Shown here: positions 1-10,239 of the stretch, piece by piece
How the letters are laid out: every line of letters starts with the position of its first letter
How positions within the stretch are numbered: position 1 is the stretch's first letter
Source of the DNA: Fasciola hepatica
Lineage: Eukaryota; Platyhelminthes; Trematoda; Plagiorchiida; Fasciolidae
DNA: 64,000 bases
Direction of reading: 5' to 3'
NCBI GenBank assembly: GCA_948099385.1
Contig: CANUEZ040000062.1
Location: 1,860,001 to 1,924,000 of the forward strand
Notes under the pieces: model-generated
Database searches by the model: none
What the model was told of the DNA's origin: nothing
Seen by the model: only the letters and a program-made list of their open reading frames with translations
Translations under genes and position numbers: made by a program

Positions 1-1150
1 AGGCAGTAAGGTGCTTCCAAAATCGATGGGTAATGACATAGGCAGTTGTGGTGTGCCAAGGAGAGGAGAGGGCTGGTGGGTGGAATGAAGGCTATACGCC
101 ATTAGGCACATAATTGGAGTGATAAGTTTTCCGGGCTTGAATAGGTGAGATGAAGTCTCAATATTGAGAGTGGGCTTGATGGGAGAACGGCCTTCGGAGA
201 CGACGGAGCGAATGATGTTAGCGGCAGCAGTACAAGCGTAACGATGAAGTCCCGTGGTCCACAAACGGTGCTAGTGGATAGGACTGACCGTGCGCTGGAC
301 ACCTAGCCTGAAAACCGTTTTTGGTGTCAGGGGTGCAATCCACTAACCTGGTTGCGCCCGCACGTCGTTGTAGATGTCCTGCACGCCCGATGCGCACCGG
401 ACAATACAGTGGATCCGACCGCGTCCCGCGCTGTCGGGATTAGGATTAGTTGTAGCAATGCGTACGGCAGAGAGTCAATGATCTGGTTGCTGAGTTGCGG
501 GAATTCTGAGACCAAAGCCAGTTGGACAGCAACGGAAGGAGGTGCGAAGATTGCACTGTATCAACGGTCCAATTCTTATATCCAGCGAGAAAAATGTACT
601 AAGTTGGCGCCCCTGGGATGGGACAGGCGAAAAGGTCCTTGGTCGGTGAATTTTGAACTAAAAATGGAAGAGGGCTGCGGTCTGGCACTTGTACCAGCCG
701 TGGATTTGGACAGAGATGTAACAACAATGTCATGGAAGAACCTGGGTGGAAAATTGAATGAGCAAGGAGAGACCTAGACCATTATGAAGAAAAATGTTAG
801 GTCTTAGGATTGAGCAACAGACCTAAGATAAAGTCTGCGAGGACCTACTCTCATACTATCCTGAGTCTTGGCGTGGATTAGTAATGAGACAAAAATCAGG
901 AACGATCAAACCTAGGTGCGAACATATATGCGCAAGTTGACTAGGGGTGTCACGGAGCAGAGTGCAGGGACGAGGGACGGTTATGATCTAACAGTAAGAA
1001 CGATGGATAGAGGCGGAGAACGGCTGGTATCGGCTGATGGGGTTATGGAGAGAGCTTGTAGGAGGAGGGAATTGTGAGGTCCAAAACTTTCCAGGGTGTG
1101 AGAGGTTTTTGGGTAAAGAGAAGCATACAGAATGAGACTTTAAAGATTAG
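1..1150 (-). mobile_element. CR1-like element (CR1-X), 3' untranslated part
   Basis: Non-coding sequence downstream of the minus-strand RT remnant ending at 1151. The stretch around 230-430 matches, in reverse orientation, parts of the 3'UTRs of two other CR1-like copies (about 21210-21380 and 33500-33690); all contain a G+C-rich core reading ggatc(c/t)gaccgcg on one strand. The terminal (ATT)n tail is not in the window, so the element continues to the left. Small ORFs here look like shadows. From about 890 rightwards the sequence recurs almost unchanged at 37796-37840 plus 40703-41874. Confidence 0.6.
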
Positions 1151-2113
1151 CTAGAAGTCAGGTCCTACTTCGAAAGCTTCGGCCTCAGGCGTGTCGGTGG
1201 CAGTTAACATGAGAGCATTATCAACGGTGAGGTAATGCGCTTTTGATGTTTTGAAGTGGATGGGGAAACACATACGAATTTCAACGAGGAATATATTTCA
1301 AAAGCCTGAAATATTTTAGCAGGAAGAAAATATATTTCATGGAAAGCCTAGTACTTGGAATAACAAGATGCAAATCTCTGTGACGGAGGGAGTAGAGAGT
1401 AGTCGGCTGGACACAGTGTTTCGATGGAAGAAAATTCCAGGCGATGAATAGGCCTATGGGGGGAGCAAAGGTCAAGTCTCACACGGCGTAGCCAAAGATG
1501 TTTAGTATGGAGGATAGCACGGCGCTATTTATAACTAAGCGTGGTAGAATAACCAAGCAGCCGTTTCGTAAGTGGGCGTTGTACGCTCTCTAAAGTTATT
1601 CTGTCGGTTTGGTAAGTATTGATGAAGATGATATGGCAGTACCCTAGGCAAGGTTGGACATAGGACAGATATAATAGGGGTTCTGTATTGCGCAGGAAGA
1701 GAGATCTGCATGGAAACCCCAAGTATTGTTTGCCTTGGCAGCCTGGAAAGATAAGTTTTCCGAGAGGTTTGGGGTGCACGAGTAATGCAACCCAAGATCC
1801 AGTACTGACGGGTTGCGGGTAATAGAGGAGTTGCATGCGACAAAAGAGTTTGGAGAAACTTGACGACGCAGGGTCATAAGACTGCATTTCTCGAAAGAAA
1901 ATTCCATTTTTCAGGAGTAAAACCATCCTTCAAGGCGTTTCAGATAGTACTGTATATTGGAAATTGCATCATCGAGGCCCTGGGGTGAAAATTATTATAC
2001 AACTTTTATGTCGTTTGCCAATAGGAACGGGGTACTGCGATGTATTCTTGAGAAGGCATCACTATTGTACATTAAGAATAGAAGTAGTCCTAGCACGCTT
2101 CCTTCAATGACAC
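1151..2113 (-). pseudogene. CR1-like reverse transcriptase, C-terminal half, degraded (CR1-X)
   Basis: Read on the minus strand this is the second half of a CR1-type RT. From the LTR edge it shows a GSVLG block, then FLLANDIK where active relatives have F(A)DDIK, so the first catalytic Asp of the ADD box is Asn. DLGLHYSC, SFQAAKA, LLGYSTTLSY and YSLRHRD follow and match the other CR1 copies in the window. The frame ends at a TAG complement at 1151-1153. Several frameshifts separate the blocks. The other half of the RT lies beyond the LTR at 2490-2640, so an LTR element inserted into this gene. Confidence 0.8.
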
Positions 2114-2494
2114 TGTAGCACACGTTTGAGCAATGCGTAGCCAAATTCACAACGGATACCGAAATCAAAGAGCGATTATCAATGATATTCTACGACACTA
2201 GATTATTGAATGAACAATGACACCAAAAAGATATAATCGTCAATAATGAGATCAAAAGTACTCGACAAACAAGAAACCGAATTGCGGTGTGCGATGGAGG
2301 AGCACGTGCGTCACGCGATCCAGAACAAGCGTATGACAAAGTAGCGCTCTGGGCGCGAACAAAAAAACAATTGGTCCATAAAGACAAACAAATCGTGAAG
2401 ACACGTCAATGGTGTAAGCAGGCGAGTGATGTTAAGGAAAACATGGAACTGCGAAGGTTTCAGGGGTTTTTCCACGACCGGCCGTTACAGATAC
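2109..2494 (-). mobile_element. BEL/Pao solo LTR with target-site duplication
   Basis: A 376-bp LTR at 2114-2489, TGTAGCACAC... to ...CCGTTACA on the plus strand. It is flanked by gacac (2109-2113) and gatac (2490-2494), a 5-bp duplication with one mismatch. No BEL internal sequence is present, and CR1-X RT sequence resumes on both sides. Near-identical LTRs lie at 25844-26219 (reverse) and 41875-42250; more diverged ones lie at 36308-36679 and 52329-52701. BEL coding orientation is minus. The two ORFs inside (2190-2387 and 2287-2526) are not genes. Confidence 0.85.
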
Positions 2495-2640
2495 CACTGG
2501 TAACGGGGGAGGGTGTTGAGAGATGATTATCAACTGGAACAACTTGGCTACGATGGGAGAGATATGAGACTAACTAGTTGAGGATAGAAGATTTAAGTTC
2601 AAAGCTTCGATCTTGGTCAGGGACCGACGAGTCTTCGAAT
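2490..2640 (-). pseudogene. CR1-like reverse transcriptase, middle fragment (CR1-X)
   Basis: On the minus strand this reads SYLSHRSQVV followed by a PVTSG block ending at the LTR. This matches the SYLAHRSQVV and KPVTSG blocks of the intact minus RT at 39521-40702. It is therefore the upstream neighbour of the RT part at 1151-2113, and the LTR falls between the glycine of TSG and the next residues. Upstream of about 2640 the similarity to RT is lost. An inverted near-copy is at 25710-25843. Confidence 0.7.
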
Positions 2641-3065
2641 TAGCTACCTACGTGGGTAGAAACAAGCGAATTATCGGACCTGGCTGTTCTGAAAGCGATG
2701 TTTACGGAGGTACCTACCGACCTTGCAAACCCGACGAAGGTAGCAAAACAAAGGAAGACCCCTGAATATTGGTGAGGTAATAGCGATATCCTACGAGCGA
2801 GCCCAATTTTGTACACGGCCTTTGGGCGTTATCGGAGAAATTATCATAGACTCCAGCGGCCCGATGTGAACGGTGGAGGTTAAGACCATCAAGCGAACGC
2901 TGATTCTTGTAGTACGTAGCGTCAGTCTCCTTGGGGGCAAAGACGGGCCACCCGAATTTACTGACCCGGCCGTCCAGTAGCCTCCAAATTCAACTTACAG
3001 ACGAAAAAAATGTGCACACGTAATTATATCAGGGCACGCCAAATCAACGTAACAACTCTCTGGAT
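2641..3065. other. Unassigned part of a duplicated block
   Basis: No credible coding sequence or terminal repeat seen. The block is near-identical, in reverse orientation, to about 25266-25690, so it belongs to the CR1-X/SINE segment that exists twice. It may be decayed CR1-X sequence between the RT and the SINE. Confidence 0.4.
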
Positions 3066-3310
3066 ATGGTTCATCATGCAGCTTCAAAGCTCAGCTCACA
3101 ATTGAAACCCATGGAAGCACTTCACAGCTTTTTTACCCTTGTTAGGAATCATAAGCAATGCGCATCCTCCCAGCCCCCGCGAGGACTCGAACCCGATGTG
3201 AACGACTGTGAACCGAACACCCCGACCACGAGGCTATCCGAGCTGGTCCTAAACGGTTTGTTGAAGGTCTAAACTACGTGATATGGCACCTTTCCGCCAC
3301 TGGCCTTGAA
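3066..3310 (-). repeat. tRNA-derived SINE-like repeat
   Basis: On the minus strand this repeat has a box-A-like TAGCCTCGTGG followed about 35 nt later by a box-B GGTTCGAGTCC, the spacing and order of an internal RNA polymerase III promoter of tRNA type. Two further copies lie at 24725-24960 (minus) and 25025-25265 (plus). The tRNA-like stems are imperfect and no intact tRNA can be folded by eye, so I call it a SINE rather than a tRNA gene. The ORF at 3066-3272 is the repeat read backwards. Confidence 0.6.
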
Positions 3311-3414
3311 CGGTACCAACCAGCTTCCTGCCCAGCGATTGAATCCCGAGTCTGACTGTGGGCTTCCACTCACCCCGCTCCTGTTGTTTTAGAACGGCAC
3401 CGACAGAAGTGTCT

Positions 3415-3745
3415 GCGGCTGTAAAGGACAAACACTGAGAATTTTTCCGTATGTTCTACGTGTCTTGTGAGCCTGACTGCATTTGGCATTAAGCTGAAAA
3501 GCCTGTCTGTACACCACTCCTTTGCACTTTTGTCTATTCGTGTGAGATATTTGGATTTGGCCCTGAACCTTTTCCGACTCTAGTGCTTGAGCCACGGGGC
3601 TTTGAAATTTTGGGTTTTCCTGCTGAGCCCATTTGGCCGCATACTTGAGGTTTGTATATATTTGTACCTTTTGTAAATTTCAGCTCAGTATCGTAGAAAC
3701 TAGGAAGCAATCTTGTTCTGGTTTTGAGATTAGCCTCGCTCGGCC
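3415..3745. repeat. Short orphan repeat, copy 1
   Basis: About 330 bp similar to 52757-53085. Shared blocks include a stretch ending TTGAGCCACGGGGCTTTGAA and a right end around ATCTTGTTCTGGTTT. There is no coding potential, terminal inverted repeat or obvious poly-A. The second copy interrupts an RT gene and so behaves like an inserted unit. The class is unknown. Minus-strand ORFs across it (3389-3773) are not conserved as protein. Confidence 0.55.
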
Positions 3746-3939
3746 CGATTAGTGATGACTGACTCACATACACGGCCTATGTAGAGGCGTATGTGAAAAG
3801 GTTTAACTTCAACACATAAATTCCTGTAGCACTTACAGGATAGGGTGGTCGTAAGTGGTTACTGTAAAGATGGACTTAATAAAGATTAGAAATCCACCGC
3901 CTCGGCGACACCTGCTTTTACCAAGTATCCGATAGCCAA

Positions 3940-4299
3940 TCAGAGAGATTGGGCAGGTAGGGTGGAATCAATTAGCCAAGTTTCAGTGATGAGGACAAGA
4001 TCAGGGCTGTGTAGGAGTACGAGGCTATGAGGCGAGTCATATTTGATACCGAGGGACCAGCAGTCCACGAAAAGCGCCATTCGAGGCTGCGGGTTCGGTG
4101 ATGTAGTTGGCGTAGTCAGACTCGGTAGGTTACGCGGCCCAGTCAAGGAGGCACAATAATGTTTTACGGGATTGATTTGCCCCGCTAGGCTTGTCTTTCC
4201 TGAACAAACAAGGTTGCTGGCCAGCTTCAAATGCTTGGAGGCTAGAGAAGGTGTGGGTGTTGAGTCGAGGTCAACATATAGTTGCTGTTGGTTGTTCAT
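3940..4299 (-). pseudogene. CR1-like endonuclease, N-terminal fragment
   Basis: The C-terminal part of the minus frame reads ...DLVLITETWLIDSTL, the TETWL block of the AP-like endonuclease of CR1 elements (compare ILLVTETWLTDHT at about 9200). Upstream residues are a decayed linker. The fragment stops after this block, so the rest of EN and the RT are missing. Together with 4460-4800 it is the 5' piece of a minus-strand CR1-like element. Confidence 0.6.
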
Positions 4300-4459
4300 C
4301 CCTATTTGAATGTTGCTGCTGGGAGAGGTGGAAGTTCTGGGGTTGACTTTTCCGGGTTCGGTGCCAATAATTTTAGGGGCCTGCTATCTCTTCAAGGGGT
4401 CACTTTAAATGGGCTTTTGTGGGAAGTTATCCGGGTCTCCTTGTTCGGTGTAGCGGCAG

Positions 4460-4800
4460 TTAAAGCGTGCTGCCTCTTAATACGTTCTGTAGCGGCTGAC
4501 CAGCCAGTGAATGGGAGAAGCAGTGGACAGTGTAAAAGTTTCTTTTTTGCGCAAGGGATTTCAACAACACCTTTTCACTCCCGAACCACCAGCTTTTGGT
4601 AAGACAAGGGCTTAAGAAATGCGGAGGGACCGTGTAGCAAAAGTTAAACACAAAAGCTTTCTCGGAGTGTTTTATTTGCTTTGCAACCTCAGAAGAGATA
4701 CCATCTACGAAGGAGTCAGAGGCAGTTGGATCACTGTCACTGCTAGTCTACGACGGATGGGGAAATTTGAGAGCGGCGATAAATTCTCAATGGTCCAATC
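4460..4800 (-). pseudogene. CR1-like ORF1 fragment
   Basis: One minus frame reads ISSEVAKQIKHSEKAFVFN, aligning with VSTEIYHRIANAKNAVVFN of the ORF1 at 15967. This is the entry to the RRM-like part of ORF1. The reading frame is broken afterwards. It lies directly upstream, in minus orientation, of the endonuclease fragment at 3940-4299, as expected for ORF1 then ORF2. Plus-strand ORFs across it (4282-4602, 4619-4987) are shadows. Confidence 0.5.
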
Positions 4801-5555
4801 CGTAGCTTACATTCCTGGCTGGAATGAATTCAGATGTAGCTTTAGGCGGAAGCGCCCACTAGTATTGTCCTCAAACAGGTGGATGAGCGAGATGAAAAAG
4901 GGTTTGGTAACCGAGAAGTCCTTGGGCCCGCTGGCCTTAGCTTCCCGGGGAACTTTGTTTTTTCTGGGGCGAAGTGTACTGAAATAAGATATTTAAACCG
5001 ATAAGGATGATTAACGAACTAGCTGGGTCTGCTCAAGCCAGCGACCAGAGCAATGATGACAAGAAGGGGTTGGCTGATTGAACTGACCTGACCAGACCCT
5101 ATAATTACCGATTGAGAGTTTAGTAATTCTCTGTGACCTGGATAAGAAACAGTTCGTTAATTGCACATATAGCTCAAATGCGAAACAGAAATGAAATTAT
5201 ATAAGAAGTCATCTGAGATGAATACAAACAGGTTTCACAAGGTGCTTTCACTGCATGAAAGAAGAGGGTATGGTTCTGGCCGAAGAGCTGTAGATGAATA
5301 AATGGGGTGATTTAGCCAAGAATCAATATGCACTTTGTGGATGGGCTCGCGAAGTATGGTTTTTGTAGGTGCTGGTCCCGACTTCCCGATAGATGGTTTT
5401 GCTGATCTTTCGCGGTAATAAGTTATAGACGCTTGGTGGCGCTACGCAGTTACTACTTCTGAAAGACTCAAGCTTCTGTGTAAGTATATATTACCACCAA
5501 GTTCTGTGCATGACCTGGCTCAAGCGGTGAAAACAAGGAGAAAAGCGGGACATCC
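4801..5555. other. No recognisable feature
   Basis: I see no coding blocks, LTR or simple repeat. It could hold the 5'UTR of the minus CR1 fragment on the left and the missing 5' end of BEL4 on the right. An LTR of the 376-bp family is not visible here. Confidence 0.3.
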
Positions 5556-6660
5556 TGGATAATGCCTCAGGATGACCTTGGAAGTCGTGCCACTAGTCCC
5601 GCCAATGCAAGATTATGTATTACTGAGGGCATGGTTGATTCTAAAAATACCGGTTTGTTTGAGCTAAAGATATTAGAGCTGGAGCGACAGTTCGTGTCCG
5701 CTAGGCTGCAGGCTTAGAATGCAGCGGACAACATTAGACTGGGCGAGCTGGAGCATCCAGCCACTGAAAACGACCCATACAATAAACCAAGGCAGCTAGA
5801 ACGGAGGGGCCCTACGCCGGTCGTCTTGCAGCTCATACTAATGCAACCGTCAGCTGACCTACCGAGGGTACAGCTGACAATCTTCAGTGGACGACCGGAA
5901 CAAAGCTGTAAGCTTGTCAATTAATTTGAAATCTCTATCGAAGCTAAGGTGACCAAACCGGTTCAAAGGCAGTTGTAAGTAACCCACTATTGCCGAAAGG
6001 CGCTATTTAAGGTTGTGCCACGCTCTACCCAATTCAAGGCTATGCGGGGGCAAGGAAAGTTCTTAAAGAGTTGTTTGGTCACCCGTTTTCAAGTTGCCAG
6101 CAGTTTTATGGATAGCGTATTGTCAGAAGCCAAACGAACAAAAGGCGACCTCTCCAGGTCTGACTTTGTCATTAGGGTGCAAATTTGTTCGATAGCCCTT
6201 GATTATCTGAGCTACGGGACTCATCCTGAGGTGAAGCACACCTTGAAGAAAACAGTTCATTCTCTCCCATCAGAACTACAAGATCGCTGGGCCAAAGAAG
6301 CTGAACGCATAAGCGGGGGTGATCGCGAAGCTGATTTCGAGGACCTGACCGATTATCTGGACAGACAGGCGGGAATAGCTGACGGCGGACCCAGCCGACT
6401 CATTCCTGACGGCAACAGAAGGAACAATCCAAGAAACAGTCAAGCTGAATATACTGCACAGAAATGCTGACAGCACCAGCCCTGGACAGGAGTACGTACC
6501 ATTTCGAGTGAGGGCGTGGCTTCTCTAGGCTGCAAAGCTTGTGTTGCCAATCATGAATTTACAGGCCGTCCGAGGCTCCTAGAAACTACAGGAAAAGAAC
6601 TAATGGAGGTGACAAGGATGGAGGACGCTCTTTCCATAAGCCTCACCAGATCAAACCCGG
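5556..6660 (+). pseudogene. BEL/Pao gag remnant (BEL4)
   Basis: The frame begins with a block (SPANARLCITEG...LFELKILELE) that matches the gag N-terminus at 26329 (SPSAAKASSCVTKG...LFKLLILDLE). A DUF1759-type segment follows around 5850-6010. Then comes the conserved SEAKRTKGDL...IRVQICSIALDYLSYG...HSLPSELQDRWAKEAERIS...FEDLTDYLDRQAGIADGG block (6115-6385), and a degraded tail with HQPWT. Stops and frameshifts are present at about 5718, 5924 and 6470. No 5' LTR is visible upstream. Confidence 0.75.
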
Positions 6661-7070
6661 CAGCAGCCTGCTGAGTGAGAACTACTTTCGACCAAGAAGG
6701 TTGCTCAGGCGGACACCATCAACTACTATACAAGGTGAAATAATTGGGCCGGGCGAAACTATGAAGGTGAATGAAACCTGTTCAACATCGCGGTCTACCC
6801 ACAAGCCAGTACGTCTGGGCGTAGTTGCCGTAGGAATGGCGACATTTAGTGGAGTGATCTTTGCCGAAGGATCTGGTACTACACTGGTAAATGAAAGATT
6901 TGCAAACAAACACAAGCTCGAGAAAACCCCACAGTCGCTTTCAGTGGGCACAGTGGGGGGGGGATGAGGCGTTGACTTCAAGTTGGTCACGATTGCAACC
7001 CATCTCCTTTGACGCTGTAGAACGGATCGAGTCACCAGGGACATTTACATAGTTCTTCGACTATCCAGAT
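6661..7070 (+). pseudogene. BEL/Pao protease (DUF1758) remnant (BEL4)
   Basis: Reads PVRLGVVAVGMATFSGVIFAEGSGTTLVNERFANKHKL, parallel to the protease blocks at 44817-45248 and around 60150. The catalytic Asp-Ser/Thr-Gly site reads AEGSG, so the Asp is gone and one residue is missing. A frameshift after a G-run at about 6956 is followed by FKLVTIATH and a FFDYPDLYG-like end. BEL similarity stops at about 7070, where the CR1-like el1 begins, so BEL4 was cut by el1. Confidence 0.65.
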
Positions 7071-7170
7071 TTGTATGGTCGTCAGTCTAGGGAAAACGGC
7101 CTCACAAGCTCTACGGACGATAGCAGCAGCACTCTATTACGTGATTAGAGTTAAGAAACCGCTAACACAA

Positions 7171-8580
7171 ATGAAACAATGCTCTATACCATTGGTGGAC
7201 CTCGCGAACGATACTATCCTCAGTGCTCGTATTCACCAAGACATTGAGAATTTATCAGCAATACTCTCGATCCTGGATGACAATATCGCCAAGCTTGCTC
7301 CGCTACTGTGCCTGATGGACCCCGCGGCAAGCTATACGCAGCAGCAGCTTAAATCTGCTGCTCGCTTCCTTGACTCTGTTTCCACCGAGATCTTTGGGCG
7401 CATCTCAAATAGCAAAAATGCGATAACCTCCAATCTCCCGGACAAGGCCTCAGTATCACAACTGAAATCCACCTTGCTCAGGGCAGCTGGCATGGAACAC
7501 CATCCATGCACGTGCACAAAGTTACACAAACGTTCACCACGCCACATATGTCCTATCCTTTTCAAATTCCATTCCGATCAAATGGCAAGGGAATTTATCA
7601 AAAAGCAATCGTCGCTCGCCCTCAACATAGCTTATAAACCGGTCAGGATTACGGCAGACAAGACTCCTCTTCAAAGAGAGGTGTCAAGAGCAGCCATTCC
7701 AGCAGTAACTCCCACTAGTACCTCACAAACCGGCCCTCGGCCTAGGATAGCCTCAGCCGTGCGATCACCTCCCCTCAACCCGGCACGCTCCGCACCAATT
7801 CAGATGCCTGTCGACCTTGACAGCTCACCCTTGTCGGAACCCCAGGTAACATCCAGTGGACGACAGGTACTTCTAGATGCAGCCTCGACCCCAACCCGCG
7901 GCGTATCTACCTCACCTGCCCCTAACAACGGCACTGTAGATCGGGCATTAGGGGCCTCTCCATCACCGGCCATACCTCCACCAAGTAAGCGGGTTCGTAG
8001 GATGCAGGCTACCTCTACTCCCACCACTTCATCCGGTTGGGCCCATCCGCCTGTCCCTCCTGCCCTTACTAGACCTCTCAATTCCTCCACGAGCCTTTCC
8101 GGACCAACAAAACTTGCAAGCGCGAGGTCCACTCCAGTCCATCATCACGCACAAACAGATCGAGTGGGGCCTCGCTGCCAGGGCCCTCCTACCATGCAAT
8201 CCGAAGTAGAACCGGAAAGCAGTTGTCAAATATCTGTGGGCTCCCGGAGGCGACCGCACCGATCCACCCACAAACCTGAACCTAACAGTGCAGACTCTAG
8301 GCCTACGGAAAGCACAAGCTCAAAGATACAAGCATCCAGCCCACTCGAGCTGCGCTCGAATTGTCAGAAAACTCACAATAGGATCCCACCCACGCCCAAT
8401 CCCGCTCAATATAAAGCCTTCCCAGAGACCCAGTGGCCGGCTCTCCACCAGTGTTCAGCACCACTACGTATGCCCCCACGGATAATACAGGTTGCCCCGA
8501 TACCAAATATGGTGCCGGGCAGACCTCTCTCTCCATCACTGGCCCAACATGCCTTCGCTTCCGTGCCCTATACCTCTTGA
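7171..8580 (+). pseudogene. CR1-like ORF1 protein (el1)
   Basis: The open frame runs from 7075, but 7071-7078 may still be BEL sequence, so the Met at 7171 (MKQCSIPLVDL) is a safer start. The first 200 residues match el2 ORF1: LDSVSTEIFGRISNSKNA, then an RRM-like run (nucleic-acid binding, inferred) containing HPCTCTKLHKRSPRHICPILF. This has a C-x-C-x9-H-x-C spacing that is also present in el2. The remaining residues are Ser/Thr/Pro-rich and low in order. After a frameshift a Pro-rich reading continues at 8492-8911. ORF1 products of LINEs bind their own RNA as chaperones; that role is inferred. Confidence 0.7.
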
Positions 8581-9117
8581 AACGGGGTATCCGATTCTAC
8601 CTCTCCGGGGGTCCTCCAAGACCCATATCACCACCAGGTTCAACCCTTCCTGTCGAATAATCCTAGCCTCCCATTTCCTCCTTCCGTGGACTACCTCAGT
8701 GCAGTCCGAAACCTTGGCACAAGCTTCAACTTCCACCTCGCCCCCGGACAGCTCCCGTTTTTTGTCCTTATCCTTCACTCGACCACGATCTGCGTATAGC
8801 ATCAGGCCCGAGCTAATGCACCAAACGTCCATAAGTCCTTACCACCTCTACCCCCCCCCAGCTCCTTCCGCGCCTCATTTACCCTCTCCAGGATTCGGCC
8901 GTTTTAATTAGAACCCCCTAACCGCTCTTCAAATTACGCCCAGCTTGAAAGCCCAGCAGCGCATTTAGCCACAGGCACAAACTCTTCATCTGAAACGCGG
9001 TTAAAATGAGCCGAGCTTAGGCTGCCCATCGTAAGCCGCGCCTCATTTGACGATCCTTCATCACCTAATCACAATAAAATTACGGCTCTATCTACTGAGA
9101 ACCTTACCAAAAACATC

Positions 9118-10239
9118 TTGTCGCGCTTACTACTTAACGTCCGCTCTCTCCTCCCAAAATTGTCTCTGCTTAGAGAGCTTGCATTAGACCTACTCCCTGA
9201 AATCTTACTAGTTACCGAGACGTGGCTGACTGATCACACCCCATTAAACCACGTATCCATACCCAGCTATCAGGCCACTGCCAACAGTAGGTATGACCAA
9301 AGAGAAGGCGGCTGCATCATTTACAACAGACACATTCACGGCGAGTAGGTTCCATCATCCTATTCTAGACAACATTCCAGACTCGGTCTGGCTCAATATC
9401 AAAGAAGATCAACAACTACTTCTCGTTGGATGTCTCTACCGCCCTCAAACCAAGGCATGACCGAATTGACAGAAATAATAGACGCATTCAACTATGTCCC
9501 TAACCTCCCCGTAACCGCTAAAATTCTAGCTGGTGATTTCAACGTGCATGAAATATGCTGGCGTTCCATGACATCACCCCCAAAACTCCACGATTTCCTT
9601 TCGTGTATCCATGTGGGTAATTGGGTACAGCATGTTTTATCCCCCACTCGAGGGAGAAATACATCGGACCTTATCTTCACTATTGGTTTCAACAATTTAG
9701 ATACCCAAATCTTAGGTCGCTTCACCGGGAGTGACCATAAGATGGTATCTTGTGTTTTTAATGCACCCTGGCCTCACACTGATAAGTCAGCAGAAACACA
9801 CCTTCCGATCACCAGTAAGCAATACCATAAAGCTTGCTGGAATAGTCTACCCTCTTTTATCCGTTCCCTAAACTGGGACGAGTCGTTTTTATCTAATGGC
9901 CTAGAGATAGCTGCTGCCCAACTGTGTACTAATCTTCACTACTGCCTCGATAAAATCAATCCAGCCTCAGGGCCTATCACACGCAAACAGCGGAACTCTC
10001 TAGATCGTCTTAACGGTAACCTAGCCAAACTCCAACGAAGATTCACTAAAACGAGGGACTTCTCGTCGTATCTTCAAATAATACGTACATCCCGTACGAT
10101 TAAATTGCGTTTGGATTCTTCTAAGAAGAAACAGGAACTAGATGCTTTAGGCCACCCAAACAGGGTGGAAGCACTGGCCAGGCTAATGAAGGTCAGAAAC
10201 AAGCAACCTAATCAAACATCTCGCGCGACCCTCTTTTGA
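9118..10239 (+). pseudogene. CR1-like apurinic-type endonuclease and linker (el1 ORF2, N-terminal)
   Basis: The endonuclease that nicks target DNA for reverse transcription. Visible motifs in order: NVRSLLPK (9139), VTETWL (9210), REGGCIIY (9302), GDFN (9535), RGRNTSDLIFT (9650) and GSDHKMV (9730). A stop lies at 9346-9348 and a second lesion before 9430, so the domain is split. After the EN domain the linker contains RNSLDRLNGNLAKLQRRF and continues towards the RT. Catalytic Glu and Asp/His motifs look intact, so the lesions, not active-site loss, inactivate it. Confidence 0.75.

Noticed and set aside
3066..3272. ORF with near-identical inverted copy as a conserved protein
   Set aside because: Its conservation follows from recent duplication of the SINE-containing segment.
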